This document shows positions 49,138-57,660 of a DNA stretch of 64,000 nt, piece by piece. Within the stretch, counting starts at the first letter, position 1. Each line of letters begins with the position of its first letter. The stretch spans positions 310,001 through 374,000 of the forward strand of contig MEFY01000002.1 in assembly GCA_001725325.1 (NCBI GenBank). The letters run 5' to 3'. This stretch comes from Leifsonia sp. SCN 70-46 (GTDB lineage: Bacteria; Actinomycetota; Actinomycetes; Actinomycetales; Microbacteriaceae). Position numbers and translations under genes: made by a program. The notes below the pieces were generated by a model, which was not told the DNA's origin, made no database searches, and worked only from the letters and a program-made list of their open reading frames with translations.

Positions 49138-50489
49138 GATGCGAACCTCGGGAGGTGGTGCGACTGGGCGGCGATGAGGTCGTCGGCGAGGGCCGCTGCG
49201 GCGTCGGCATCCGTCACCGCGCCGTCGGCGATCATGGCCTCCACCACAAGGCCACGATCGCCGCGCAGCGCGGCCTCGACGGCTATCGACACCGAGCTGA
49301 GCCGGCGGTCGAGGATGGCCGTGAGCGGGCGCCCCAGGTCGGGCACGGAGATGGGGCGGATGCCCCGCGCCGTCGCGACCCCGGGGATCTCGACAGCGGC
49401 GCCGTTCGGCAGCCCCGGCACGAGTCCGTTGTTGATGACGTTGCACGAGAACATCTCGCGCGAGTCGAACGTGATCGAGCGGATGATGGCGATGAGCTGC
49501 TCCTGCTCGCCTCCGCTGCGGTCGAAGATCGACTGGTCGAGCGGCTCGTCGCCGAGCGCCTGGCGGCGCATCCCCTGGTAGCGGTTCTCGCCCCACTCGA
49601 GGATCTCGGGCAGCGAGAACGCGTCGATGCCGAGCTTCTTGCCGTAGTAGTCGCCGTTCGCGAACCGCTCGGGGAAGAACTCGGTGATGTGCCGGTCGCC
49701 CGCCGCCGCGAAGGCGCCGTAGCGCTCGAACAGCTCCCAGCCGAACGGGTTGTGCCACGCGGTCGGGGTGTCGTAGAAGATGTTGCCGATGTCGGCGGGG
49801 TCGGGCGCCTCGGCCAGCTCGCGGCGCACGCGCTCGCGCACGAGCGGCCAGGCGTCCTGCCCGTCGAGGCGGAAGTCGTAGATGAACGTGAGGTGGTTGA
49901 TGCCCGCGTAGAGCGTCGACGTGCGCTCGAAGGGCGCGTCGATGAGCTGCGCGAGCTCGCGCTGGATGTGGTGCATCCCGTGGCACAGGCCCACGACGTC
50001 GAGGCCGGTCTCCTGGTGGATGGCCTGCACGTTGGCGGTCATGGGGTTGGAGTAGTTGAAGAAGAACGCGTCGGGCGCGAGCTCGGCGATGTCGTGCGCG
50101 ATCTCGACGAGCACGGGCGTCGTGCGCAGCAGGCGCGAGATGCCGCCGGGCATGATCGAGTCGCCCACGGGCTGGTAGACGCCGTGCTTCTGCACGATCT
50201 CGTGGTCGAGCTGCCACGCGGGGCGGCCCCCCACGCCCACGCACGTGACGATGAAGTCGGAGCCCGGCAGCACCTGCCGGCGGTCGGTGCTCGAGATGAC
50301 GTCGATCGAGCTGCCGCGCGCCTCGACCATGGCCTTGGCGAGCCGCGTCGCCACGTCGAGCGCGACGGGGTCGACGTCGACGAGGCGGATCTGCCAGTCG
50401 CCGAGGTCGTCGGCGCCGATGAGGTCGGCGAGCAGGCCGCGCGTGAAGACCGCGGACCCCGCGCCGATGAGGGTCAGGACGCGGCTCAC
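49134..50489 (-). CDS. GH4-family NAD-dependent glycosidase
   Basis: The 451-residue protein has the GH4 N-terminal NAD site (VLTLIGAGSAVFTRGLLADL, 4-23), DFIVTCVGVGGRPAW (about 77-91), YSNPMTANVQAIH (about 145-157), a metal Cys in VGLCHGMHHIQREL (about 164-177) and a metal His in YAGINHLTFIYDF (about 193-205). GH4 enzymes cleave glycosides by a redox mechanism needing NAD and Mn2+. No signal peptide is present, so the substrate is imported first. Alpha-galactosidase/galacturonidase or glucosidase specificity cannot be told apart here. The GTG at 50489 overlaps the upstream stop. Confidence 0.88.
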   Translation of the reverse strand: MSRVLTLIGAGSAVFTRGLLADLIGADDLGDWQIRLVDVDPVALDVATRLAKAMVEARGSSIDVISSTDRRQVLPGSDFIVTCVGVGGRPAWQLDHEIVQKHGVYQPVGDSIMPGGISRLLRTTPVLVEIAHDIAELAPDAFFFNYSNPMTANVQAIHQETGLDVVGLCHGMHHIQRELAQLIDAPFERTSTLYAGINHLTFIYDFRLDGQDAWPLVRERVRRELAEAPDPADIGNIFYDTPTAWHNPFGWELFERYGAFAAAGDRHITEFFPERFANGDYYGKKLGIDAFSLPEILEWGENRYQGMRRQALGDEPLDQSIFDRSGGEQEQLIAIIRSITFDSREMFSCNVINNGLVPGLPNGAAVEIPGVATARGIRPISVPDLGRPLTAILDRRLSSVSIAVEAALRGDRGLVVEAMIADGAVTDADAAAALADDLIAAQSHHLPRFAS

Positions 50490-51304
50490 TTGCCCTCCTC
50501 CGAGCGGAACACGAGGCGGTTCGACAGCTCGCCGATGCCCTCGATGCTGACGGTCACGGTCTCCCCATGCTGCAGGAAGCGCGGCGGGGTGCGGAAGCCT
50601 CCCGCGCCCGCCGGGGTGCCCGTGAGGATGATGTCGCCCGGCTCGAGCGTCGTGCCGTCGCCGATGAAGGCGAGGAGGGCCGGAACGTCGAACACCATCG
50701 AGGCCGTCGTGTCGTCCTGCAGCACCTCGTCGCCCACGCGCGTGCCGATGCGGTGCCCCTGCGTGACGTCGAACTCGTCGGGCGTCACGAGCCACGGCCC
50801 GAGCGGGGTGAACCCGTCGAACGACTTGGCGCGCGTCCACTGCGTGTCGCCGAACTGCACGTCGCGCGCGGAGAGGTCGTTGCTCGCCGTGTAGGCCGCG
50901 ACGTCGTCGAGCGTGGCGGGCGCCGTGCCGCCGCAGCGGCGGCCGATGACGACGGCGAGCTCGGCCTCGTAGTCGAGCTGCGACGTGAGGTGGTCGGGCA
51001 CGGGCACGTCCGCGCCGGGGCCCGTGATCGAGCTCGCGTACTTGGCGAAGGTGAGCGGGCGCTCGGGCGGCGTGAAGCCCGTCTCGCTCGTGTGGTCCGC
51101 ATAGTTCAGGCCGACCGCGATGATCTTGCCCGCCGTCGCGACGGGAGCGAGCAGCTCGAGGCCGTCGAGCGGGATGGGCTCGCCCTGGCCGCCGCCCGCG
51201 ATGACCGCGAGCACGTCGGCGCCCTCGGGCGCGAGCTTTCCAGTTCCGGCGTCGTCGACGACGATGCGGGGGACCCCGTCGATCAGGGCGCGGGCGATTC
51301 TCAT
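50486..51304 (-). CDS. Fumarylacetoacetate hydrolase-family protein
   Basis: The 272-residue protein has the FAH fold pattern VGLNYADHTSETG (about 64-76), metal ligands Glu/Glu in LDYEAELAVVIG (about 109-120) and Asp in SNDLSARDVQFG (about 138-149), and LTGTPAGAG near the C terminus. Members hydrolyse or dehydrate 2-keto-3-deoxy or 2,4-dioxo acids, for example in fuconate and arabinonate breakdown. Together with the IlvD/Edd dehydratase in the same operon it suggests a non-phosphorylative sugar-acid branch. It is the first gene of a five-gene operon and has a GAAGGAGAG ribosome site. Confidence 0.86.
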   Translation of the reverse strand: MRIARALIDGVPRIVVDDAGTGKLAPEGADVLAVIAGGGQGEPIPLDGLELLAPVATAGKIIAVGLNYADHTSETGFTPPERPLTFAKYASSITGPGADVPVPDHLTSQLDYEAELAVVIGRRCGGTAPATLDDVAAYTASNDLSARDVQFGDTQWTRAKSFDGFTPLGPWLVTPDEFDVTQGHRIGTRVGDEVLQDDTTASMVFDVPALLAFIGDGTTLEPGDIILTGTPAGAGGFRTPPRFLQHGETVTVSIEGIGELSNRLVFRSEEGK

Positions 51305-51337
51305 AGCTCTCCTTCGAACATCGTCATCCTGTCATAA

Positions 51338-51367
51338 ACGAGCAGACATGAGCAAGAATGAGCAGAT
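51338..51367. promoter_or_regulatory. Three tandem 10-bp repeats, candidate DeoR operator
   Basis: The units ACGAGCAGAC, ATGAGCAAGA and ATGAGCAGAT follow one another with a 10-base period, one helical turn, between the divergent FAH operon and the 51348 gene. The same heptamer occurs reversed (TGCTCAT) at 59072-59078 and 59092-59098 in front of the binding-protein operon. The DeoR protein of the locus is the likely ligand. Confidence 0.6.
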
Positions 51368-52004
51368 GCACTCATTCACGCGCCCCTCCACCGGCCCCGG
51401 ATCGCTCGTCCAGGGTGCCTACGGCACCCGCGGCAACCTCGAGCTCGTCGTCGCCGACGCGTCGGACGGGCTGTGGGTCCACTGGCTCAACGCCGACCCC
51501 GAGGCCGTGGGAGACGTGGCTCCCGGCGCGTGGAGCGGCGGGCTGCATTTCGCCGCCGGAACCCGGTACACGGCCGCCCAGATCCTGCAGGACACCCTCG
51601 GCCCCGACTTCCTCGAGGTGCTCGCGCTCACCGCCGACGGCGTGCTCGAGTCGTGGTTCTGGTCGCCCGGCCCCGGTTTCCAGCGGCGCGACGAGGATGC
51701 CGCGTCCGGCGTCGCCGACTTCCACGCGATGCTGGCTGCCGACGGCACCCTCGCGGTCGCGCTCGGGGCCGGAGCGGGCGTCGCGTCCTCGCCCGCCGCC
51801 CACCCGGCGCGCACGTGGGCGCCCGTGGCAGCCGCGCTGCCGGACCGCACGCCCGCCGAGCGCGAGCTCGCCGCCGCGGGCGTGGCCGACGTGGCGCCGG
51901 GGTCGGCGCGCGCCGCGACCTCCACGCGCGACGGCGGCACGCGCGAGCTCACGTGGCGCGACGGCGCTGGCATCCTGCACCACCTCGCGGTCCCCCTCCG
52001 CTAG
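51348..52004 (+). CDS. Hypothetical protein with Trp-rich, lectin-like repeats
   Basis: The 218-residue product is not recognised. It has two similar strands-and-turn units, GNLELVVADASDGLWVHWLN (about 28-47) and FLEVLALTADGVLESWFWSP (about 85-104), reminiscent of propeller or lectin blades. No signal peptide or membrane segment is seen. The start is uncertain: ATG at 51348 or 51366, and both lie in the operator repeats. It is divergent from the FAH operon and convergent with the long binding-protein operon, so it is a single-gene unit, probably under the same regulator. Confidence 0.6.
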   Translation: MSKNEQMHSFTRPSTGPGSLVQGAYGTRGNLELVVADASDGLWVHWLNADPEAVGDVAPGAWSGGLHFAAGTRYTAAQILQDTLGPDFLEVLALTADGVLESWFWSPGPGFQRRDEDAASGVADFHAMLAADGTLAVALGAGAGVASSPAAHPARTWAPVAAALPDRTPAERELAAAGVADVAPGSARAATSTRDGGTRELTWRDGAGILHHLAVPLR

Positions 52005-52083
52005 TCGGAACGTCCGCGCGCCGTCAGCCCGCGGAGCCGCGCCCGCGCCCGCAGTCTCCCCGCGCCCGCTCGCTTGCCGTGCG

Positions 52084-52114
52084 TGCCTGCCTGCCTGCCT
52101 GCCTGCCTGCCTGC
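52084..52114. repeat. (TGCC)7 tetranucleotide repeat
   Basis: Seven perfect TGCC units plus TGC lie in the spacer between convergent genes. Slipped-strand variation is expected but would not change a supported reading frame. The rest of 52005-52130 shows nothing recognisable. Confidence 0.9.
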
Positions 52115-52130
52115 GGCACCTTCGCCCCAA

Positions 52131-52193
52131 CGCCTTGCCTAACGCCATACATTCAGCAGGAGTCCGAACAAATGTATGGCGTTGGGCAAGGCG
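52131..52193. repeat. 63-base near-perfect palindrome between convergent genes
   Basis: The arms 52131-52153 and 52171-52193 are complementary at 22 of 23 positions, with a 17-base loop. The arms centre on CGCCATACATT/AATGTATGGCG. The element could terminate both converging transcripts, or it could be one copy of a dispersed palindromic repeat. There is no transposase and no flanking duplication is obvious. Confidence 0.85.
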
Positions 52194-52239
52194 CGCAGGG
52201 GGAACGGTCGTCGCGGCGCGGGGACGCCCGCGGGGGCGC

Positions 52240-52920
52240 CTAGTTCACGCGGTGGATCATCGTGTTGGCGAACTGGTAGCGGTAGCCCGCATCCTTGACG
52301 GCGCGGTCGTGCGCGGGGCTCTGGCCGTACGACGAGCCGTGCAGCCACACGAACGCCGGCGCCTCCTGGCCCGTCACGGCCTCGAGCATGCGCTTCGACT
52401 CGACGACCTCGCGCTCGATGTCCTCGGCGGAGAGCACGGTGTCGAAGCCCTCGTGGTGGGCGGTGTGCGGGTAGACGACGTGGCGCGTGCTGAGGTCGCG
52501 CACCTCGTCCCAGCTCATGGCGATGCGGCCGCCCTTCGTGTCCTCCTCGACGAGCGAGATCCAGTGCGCCCGCGCGAACGCCTCCTGGTGCTCGGGGTCG
52601 CAGTCGACGAACGACGTCGCGATGGGGAACCAGCCCGTGAGCCCGACCTCGTCGCAGAGGGGGGCCGCGACGGTGGCGCTGTTGCGGTAGCCCTCGTAGA
52701 ACACGGGGATGAGCCCGGGCTTCTCCTTGTGCCACGTGCCCGTCTCGTACAGCAGGTCGAGGTCGGCGAGGGTCACGGGCGCGTAGTCGCGCGCGTAGCG
52801 GCCGAGCTCCTCGCGAAGCTCCGCCTCGGCCGAGCGCGGCGTGGAGTGGTAGTTGACGACGCGGATGAAGTGGCCGCCCGTGAGCTGCTCGCGGGTGGTG
52901 TCGAACGCGGGCTTGGTCAC
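52240..52920 (-). CDS. Polysaccharide deacetylase-like protein with altered motif 1
   Basis: The 226-residue protein resembles CE4/NodB-type deacetylases: FIRVVNYHSTPRS (about 18-30), a central strand PVFYEGYRNSATVAAPLCDE (about 72-91) and YPHTAHHEGFD (about 149-159), matching the metal-binding HTxxH motif. In classical CE4 enzymes the strand reads TFDDG with two Asp. Here the equivalent is VFYEG, so one metal/catalytic Asp is replaced and the other is Glu. It may be a divergent C-N hydrolase or inactive. It lacks a signal peptide. It is the last gene of the eight-gene operon that begins at 58964. Confidence 0.65.
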   Translation of the reverse strand: MTKPAFDTTREQLTGGHFIRVVNYHSTPRSAEAELREELGRYARDYAPVTLADLDLLYETGTWHKEKPGLIPVFYEGYRNSATVAAPLCDEVGLTGWFPIATSFVDCDPEHQEAFARAHWISLVEEDTKGGRIAMSWDEVRDLSTRHVVYPHTAHHEGFDTVLSAEDIEREVVESKRMLEAVTGQEAPAFVWLHGSSYGQSPAHDRAVKDAGYRYQFANTMIHRVN

Positions 52921-53270
52921 GCGCCTGCTCCTTCGGTGATCGGCTCCGCATTCGGCGCGAAGTGCGTGTAGGCGAGCACCTGCATGGCCGTGATGACGGC
53001 GCCCTCGTCGTCGCGGCGGGCGAAGGGCACGAGCGCCTCCGCGTAACGGTCGAGCACGGCCGCGAACGCCGCGCCCTCGGCGAGCTGCGCGGCGTCGGTG
53101 TTGGCGGGGAGCGGGCGCCGCTCATCCGCGAGGCCGAGGACCATGGGGATGCCCTCCCGCTCGAGCCTGCGGTCGTGGCAGGCCCGCATGAGCCCGGTGA
53201 TGTCGCCCGCGGCGAGCAGCGCCGCCGCGCTCGGCTCGCCCTCGTGCGAGGCGGGACCGGTGACGGTCAT
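52917..53270 (-). CDS. Hypothetical 117-residue protein
   Basis: The product is not recognised. It is mostly helical by composition (EPSAAALLAAGDITGLMRAC, RRPLPANTDAAQLAEGAAFA, RDDEGAVITAMQVLAYTHF) and has no signal or membrane segment. Both ends overlap neighbouring genes by ATGA (aldolase upstream, deacetylase-like gene downstream), so it is almost certainly translated. The tight placement between those genes suggests a small subunit or helper of one of them; this is only a suggestion. Confidence 0.7.
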   Translation of the reverse strand: MTVTGPASHEGEPSAAALLAAGDITGLMRACHDRRLEREGIPMVLGLADERRPLPANTDAAQLAEGAAFAAVLDRYAEALVPFARRDDEGAVITAMQVLAYTHFAPNAEPITEGAGA

Positions 53271-54094
53271 GGTGTTCCTCTCGAGATCACGCCGAGCAGG
53301 CGCTCGACTGTGGACGCTATGTCGTCGCGCGCGGCCGCGAGGGCCGCGCGGGGGTCGGCACCGCGGCGGGCGACGAGCCCGGCCTCCAGGGCGGACGAGT
53401 ACGCGGCGCTCACCTGCGTGCCGACGTTGACCTTGCGGATGCCCGCGGCGATCGCCGCGCGGATCGCATCGTCGGCCACCCCCGACGACCCGTGCAGCAC
53501 GAGCGGCACGGGCACGGCGGCGGCGAGCGCGGCGATGAGCGCCGTGTCGGGCACCGTCGTGCGCTCCGTCATGGCGTGGGAGGTGCCCACGGCCACGGCG
53601 AGCCCGTCGACGCCCGTGGCGGCGACGAAGGCCGCGGCCTCGGCCGGGTCGGTGCGCACGCCGGGCGCGTGGGCGCCGTCCTTGCCGCCGATCTCGCCGA
53701 GCTCGGCCTCGACCCACAGGCCCAGCTCGTGGGCGGCGGCGGTCACGCGCGCGGTCTCGGCGACGTTCTGGTCGTAGGGCAGCGTCGACGCGTCGAACAT
53801 GGCCGAGCCGAACCCGAGCCGCGCCGACTCGAGCACGAGCGCCGCATCCTCGCAGTGGTCGAGGTGCAGTCCCACGGGCACGGATGCCGCCTCCGCGAGC
53901 GCGCGGCAGCCTGCCGCGATGGGCGCGAGGGCCCCGTGGAACCGCACGGCGTTGTGGCTCACCGAGAGCAGCACGGGCAGCCCCGCGGCCTCGGCGCCGC
54001 GGACTATCCCCTCCGCGAACTCGAGCGTGATGACGTTGAACGCGGCGACGGCGCGCGCCGGGTGCTGCAGGAGGGTCGCGGCGTCGCTCAGCAT
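53267..54094 (-). CDS. Class II (Zn) ketose-bisphosphate aldolase family protein
   Basis: The 275-residue TIM barrel matches FbaA/GatY/KbaY: AFNVITLEFAEGIVRGAE (about 18-35), the zinc His pair in GLHLDHCEDAALV (about 75-87), EAELGEIGGKDG (about 128-139), AVGTSHAM (about 167-174) and the phosphate-binding HGSSGVADDAI (about 198-208) with KVNVGTQ. It would cleave a ketose bisphosphate or monophosphate into two trioses. With two PfkB kinases and a SIS isomerase in the locus, a tagatose- or fructose-type route is plausible. The start at 54094 overlaps the DeoR stop by 7 bases. Confidence 0.86.
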   Translation of the reverse strand: MLSDAATLLQHPARAVAAFNVITLEFAEGIVRGAEAAGLPVLLSVSHNAVRFHGALAPIAAGCRALAEAASVPVGLHLDHCEDAALVLESARLGFGSAMFDASTLPYDQNVAETARVTAAAHELGLWVEAELGEIGGKDGAHAPGVRTDPAEAAAFVAATGVDGLAVAVGTSHAMTERTTVPDTALIAALAAAVPVPLVLHGSSGVADDAIRAAIAAGIRKVNVGTQVSAAYSSALEAGLVARRGADPRAALAAARDDIASTVERLLGVISRGTP

Positions 54095-54864
54095 GTCTCG
54101 ACGTCGACGCCCACGGCGCGGAACCGGTCGAGCACGGCGGCATCGGCCTCGTGGTCGGTGATGAGGTGCGCGACCGCGCTCGTGGGCACGAGGCGCGCGG
54201 GCCCGCGCTGGGCGAACTTGCTGCGGTCGGCGAGCATCACGAGCTTCGCGCTCGAGGCGAGCGACCGGTCGGTCTGTGTCTCGCTCAGGTTGGTGCCCGT
54301 CACGCCGATCTCGGGGTCGATGCCGAACGCGCCCGAGAACACCTGGTCGATGCCGAACTCGTCGAGGCCCGCGATGGTGAGATGGCCGAGCAGCGACATC
54401 TCCTGGCGGCGCAGCAGGCCGCCGAGCACGACGAGGTCGATGTCGGAATACTGCGACAGCCGGTTGACGACCATGAGGCTGTTGGTGAGCACGGTGAGGC
54501 CGCGGATGGTCCCCAGGAACGGCAGCATGGCCTCCGTTGTCGTGCCGCCGAGCACGAGGATCGTGGAGTGGTCGGCGACGTGGGCCGCGGCGGCCTGGCC
54601 GATGCGCCGCTTCTCGTCGGCGTACGCGACCTCGCGCAGCGGGCGGATGGGCTCGACGTCGTCGCTCACGGGGGCTGCGCCGCCGTGCACGCGCTCGAGG
54701 AGCCCGCGCTCCTGCAGCTCGTTGAGGTCGCGGCGCACCGTCGACGTGCTCACGCCGAGCAGGCGGGCGAGCTCGTTGACCGATCCGGTGCCGTAGGCGC
54801 GCACGAAGTTGAGCAGCTCGCGCTGGCGCTTGGGTCCGAGCAGGGGTTCAGTAGCCGGAGACAC
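54088..54864 (-). CDS. DeoR-family regulator of the second sugar locus
   Basis: The 258-residue protein has a DeoR helix-turn-helix (RQRELLNFVRAYGTGSVNEL, 14-33, then ARLLGVSTSTVRRDLNELQE) and a C-terminal sugar-phosphate-sensing domain (ILVLGGTTTEAMLPFL, about 101-116; DQVFSGAFGID; TQTDRSLASSAKLVMLADRS). Proteins of this family usually repress and release DNA when a phosphorylated sugar binds. It is embedded in the operon, between the hydroxyacid dehydrogenase (17-base overlap) and the aldolase. The likely operators are ATGAGCA repeats at 51338-51367 and 59072-59098. Confidence 0.88.
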   Translation of the reverse strand: MSPATEPLLGPKRQRELLNFVRAYGTGSVNELARLLGVSTSTVRRDLNELQERGLLERVHGGAAPVSDDVEPIRPLREVAYADEKRRIGQAAAAHVADHSTILVLGGTTTEAMLPFLGTIRGLTVLTNSLMVVNRLSQYSDIDLVVLGGLLRRQEMSLLGHLTIAGLDEFGIDQVFSGAFGIDPEIGVTGTNLSETQTDRSLASSAKLVMLADRSKFAQRGPARLVPTSAVAHLITDHEADAAVLDRFRAVGVDVETC

Positions 54865-55858
54865 GGTCCACCTCGTTCACTAGGGGCCGCCCATCGGCGA
54901 GCCGGCTCAGGTTCTCGACGACGAGGTCGAGCGTCTGTGCATGGTACTGCGGGGCGAGCCCCGCGACATGAGGAGTGATCAGCACGCCCGGCTCCGACCA
55001 CCACGGAGAGTCGGGCGCGAGAGGCTCGTCGTCGAACACGTCGAGCGCCGCACCGCCGATACGGCCGTCGCGCAGGCGCTCGAGCAGGGCCGCCTCGTCG
55101 ACGATCCCGCCGCGCGCGATGTTGACCACGAGCGCGCCGGGCGGCAGCAGATCGAGCTCGGGGGCGCCGATGAGCCCGCGCGTGAGCTCCGTGAGCGGCA
55201 CGACGACCACGAGCACGTCGCTGCGGCGCAGGACCTCGCCGAGTCCCTCCATGGGCAGGATCTCGGCCCGGTCGCCGCCGTCGACCTGACGGCCCGTGTC
55301 GAACTTCTCGGCACCGGGCGACGAGGATGCCGTGCGCCGCAGCCCGAGCACGTGCATGCCGAACGCGCTCGCCAGCCGCGAGATCTCGCGCCCGATGCGG
55401 CCGTACCCGATGATGCCGACGGTCGCGCCGGAGAGGTTCACGGGGGTGAACCGCTCGAGCCGCTCGGCGTTCGACGGCCAGCGCCGCTCGGCGCGCGTGC
55501 GCTCGATGAGCGGCATGCGGTGGGCGAGCTCGAGGATCGACATGAGGGCGTACTCCGCCATGGGCACGGGGGCGATGCCGCCGAGGGTCGCGATCGGGAT
55601 GTCCGTCGCCCACAGGTCGGTCGTGCGCACGTGGTCGACGCCCGAGGTGTCGAGCTGCACGCAGCGCAGGCCCGGCACGGAGCGCGCCGCCGGGAACCAC
55701 TCGCTCGTGTGCAGGAGGTCGACGCGGGCGAGGAGCTCGGGCGAGGGCACGTCGCCGGGTACCGTGCGGTGGATGTCGAGGTCGGGCATCCTGCGGCGCA
55801 GCTCGTCGAACCACGCGTCGGGCAGGGGCAGCGTGCAGAGGTAGGTCAGGGAGGTCAC
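54848..55858 (-). CDS. D-isomer-specific 2-hydroxyacid dehydrogenase
   Basis: The 336-residue protein has the NAD motif VGIIGYGRIGREISRLA (about 143-159), catalytic Arg in VVNIARGGIVDEA (about 236-248), Glu in DVFDDEPLAPDSP (about 265-277) and His in LITPHVAGLAP (about 286-296). It interconverts a 2-hydroxyacid and a 2-oxoacid. The GTG at 55858 overlaps the permease stop by one base (TAGTG). In the same operon as the aldolase and DeoR gene it may deal with a glycerate-, glycolaldehyde- or sugar-acid-derived product. Confidence 0.86.
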   Translation of the reverse strand: MTSLTYLCTLPLPDAWFDELRRRMPDLDIHRTVPGDVPSPELLARVDLLHTSEWFPAARSVPGLRCVQLDTSGVDHVRTTDLWATDIPIATLGGIAPVPMAEYALMSILELAHRMPLIERTRAERRWPSNAERLERFTPVNLSGATVGIIGYGRIGREISRLASAFGMHVLGLRRTASSSPGAEKFDTGRQVDGGDRAEILPMEGLGEVLRRSDVLVVVVPLTELTRGLIGAPELDLLPPGALVVNIARGGIVDEAALLERLRDGRIGGAALDVFDDEPLAPDSPWWSEPGVLITPHVAGLAPQYHAQTLDLVVENLSRLADGRPLVNEVDRVSGY

Positions 55859-56712
55859 TAGCGGATGCCGCTCCTCGCGAAGCCCTGGACGAAGTACCGC
55901 TGGAAGGCGAGGAACAGGATGACCATGGGCAGCACCGACACGAGCGCGAGCGCCATGATCGCGTTGTAGTCGGGCGTGGTCTGGCCCTTGAGGTACAGGA
56001 GCCCCACCGGGAGCGTGAAGAAGTCGTTCTCCTTGAGGGCGATGAGCGGCCAGGCGAAGTCGTTCCAGCTGCCCATGAGCGTGAGCAGGGTGAGCACGGC
56101 GATGAGCGGCTTGCACAGCGGCAGCACGACCTGCAGGAACACCCGGATGTGCCCGGCCCCGTCGATGCGCGCGGCCTCGATGAGCTCTCCCGGGATGCCG
56201 ATCATGAACTGCCGCGCGAGGAAGATGCCGAACGCGCTCGCGGCGGCCGGCAGGATGACCGACCAGTAGGTCCCGTAGATCTCGAGCCCCGTGACGAGCT
56301 TGAACTGGGCGACCATGATGACCTGCACGGGGATCATCATCGTCGCGAGCACGAGCAGGAATATCGCGTCGCGGCCGGGGAACTTCAGGTGTGCGAAGGC
56401 GTAGCCCGCGAGCAGGTTCACGACGAGCGTGAACACCGTCACGAAGACGCCGATGACCACCGAGTTCATGAACCAGCCCGCGACGGGGAAGTTGGTGAAC
56501 ACCTTCGCGAAGTTGTCGAGGGTGAGCTCGGGCGGGAAGAACCACAGACCGGGCTTGAACATCTCGCCGCGCGGCGAGAACGCCACGACGAGCATCCAGT
56601 AGAGCGGGAAGGCGACGACGGCCGACACGACTATCGCGACGACGATGCGCACGGCCTTGCCGGCGCGGCTGTCGTTGAGCTGCCGCCGGCGGCGGGGGGC
56701 GGTAAGGGTCAT
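55858..56712 (-). CDS. Sugar ABC importer permease (MalG-like)
   Basis: The 284-residue permease has six membrane segments and the EAA loop IEAARIDGAGHIRVFLQVVL (about 178-197). It lies 3 bases after its partner permease and overlaps the downstream dehydrogenase by one base. No ATPase gene is in the operon; a shared MsiK-like ATPase is expected. It imports the unknown glycoside handled by the GH4 and aldolase branches. Confidence 0.87.
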   Translation of the reverse strand: MTLTAPRRRRQLNDSRAGKAVRIVVAIVVSAVVAFPLYWMLVVAFSPRGEMFKPGLWFFPPELTLDNFAKVFTNFPVAGWFMNSVVIGVFVTVFTLVVNLLAGYAFAHLKFPGRDAIFLLVLATMMIPVQVIMVAQFKLVTGLEIYGTYWSVILPAAASAFGIFLARQFMIGIPGELIEAARIDGAGHIRVFLQVVLPLCKPLIAVLTLLTLMGSWNDFAWPLIALKENDFFTLPVGLLYLKGQTTPDYNAIMALALVSVLPMVILFLAFQRYFVQGFARSGIR

Positions 56713-56715
56713 CGT

Positions 56716-57660
56716 CTACTCCACCAGGTCCCGGGTGCGGCTGGTTTTCCACTGTACGTACGTGAAGATGAGGGTCAGGATGAGCAGCACGATGCCGATC
56801 GCGGCCCCGTAGCCCTGCTCCCTGATCTGGAAGCCGTTGCGGTAGGCGTACGTGCCGAGCACCGACGTCGAGTAGCCAGGGCCGCCGCCCGTCAGCACGA
56901 AGATGAGGTCGAAGGCCTGGAACGTCGCGATGACGTTCATGATGAGCAGGAAGAACGTCGACGGGCCCACGAGCGGCACCGTGATCGAGCGGAACTGCTG
57001 GAACTTGGTGGCGCCGTCGAGGCGCGCCGCCTCGTACAGCTCGGGCGAGATGTTCTGCAGCCCCGCGATGTAGATGATCATGTTGAAGCCGAGGCGCAGC
57101 CAGATCGTCACGATCATGACCGAGATCATCGCCTCGACGCCGCCCGACGACCAGTTGATGGGCGAGAGCCCGAGGGCCGAGAGGGTTTTGTTGATGATGC
57201 CGTTCGACTGGTAGAAGATGATGACCGCGATCATGCCCGAGGCGACGCCCGAGATGACCATCGGGAGCACGAGGATGGTGCGGAAGATGCCGCGGCCCGG
57301 CAGCACCGAGTTGAGGAGCACGGCGAGCGCGAGGCCGCCCAGCATCTCGATGGGCACCGTCACGGCCGTGAGCACGACGGTGTTGCCGAGGCTCTGCCAG
57401 AACACGGGGTCGGCGACGAGCCTGGCGTAGTTGGCGAGGCCGACCCACTCGGGGTCGCCGAAGCCCTTGGTCTCCTGGAAGGAGATGCCGACCGCCCACG
57501 CGATCGGGATGAACAGGAAGATCGCCGTCAGGACGAGGTTGGGACCGAGGAAGCCGTAGCCGACCAGGGACTCCTTGAGACGCGCCAGACGGCGCGCCGC
57601 CCCCGCCCGGCCGGGGGCCGTGGAGGCCCCCTGCCGGGCGGAGGCGGACGCGGTGGTCAC
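56716..57660 (-). CDS. Sugar ABC importer permease (MalF-like)
   Basis: The 314-residue permease begins with GTG at 57660, overlapping the binding-protein stop (TAGTG). It has a basic N terminus (about 16-30), six membrane segments and the EAA loop YEAARLDGATKFQQFRSITV (about 215-234). It is the partner of the permease at 55858-56712. Unlike the arabinan importer, no hairpin separates it from the binding-protein gene. Confidence 0.87.
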   Translation of the reverse strand: MTTASASARQGASTAPGRAGAARRLARLKESLVGYGFLGPNLVLTAIFLFIPIAWAVGISFQETKGFGDPEWVGLANYARLVADPVFWQSLGNTVVLTAVTVPIEMLGGLALAVLLNSVLPGRGIFRTILVLPMVISGVASGMIAVIIFYQSNGIINKTLSALGLSPINWSSGGVEAMISVMIVTIWLRLGFNMIIYIAGLQNISPELYEAARLDGATKFQQFRSITVPLVGPSTFFLLIMNVIATFQAFDLIFVLTGGGPGYSTSVLGTYAYRNGFQIREQGYGAAIGIVLLILTLIFTYVQWKTSRTRDLVE

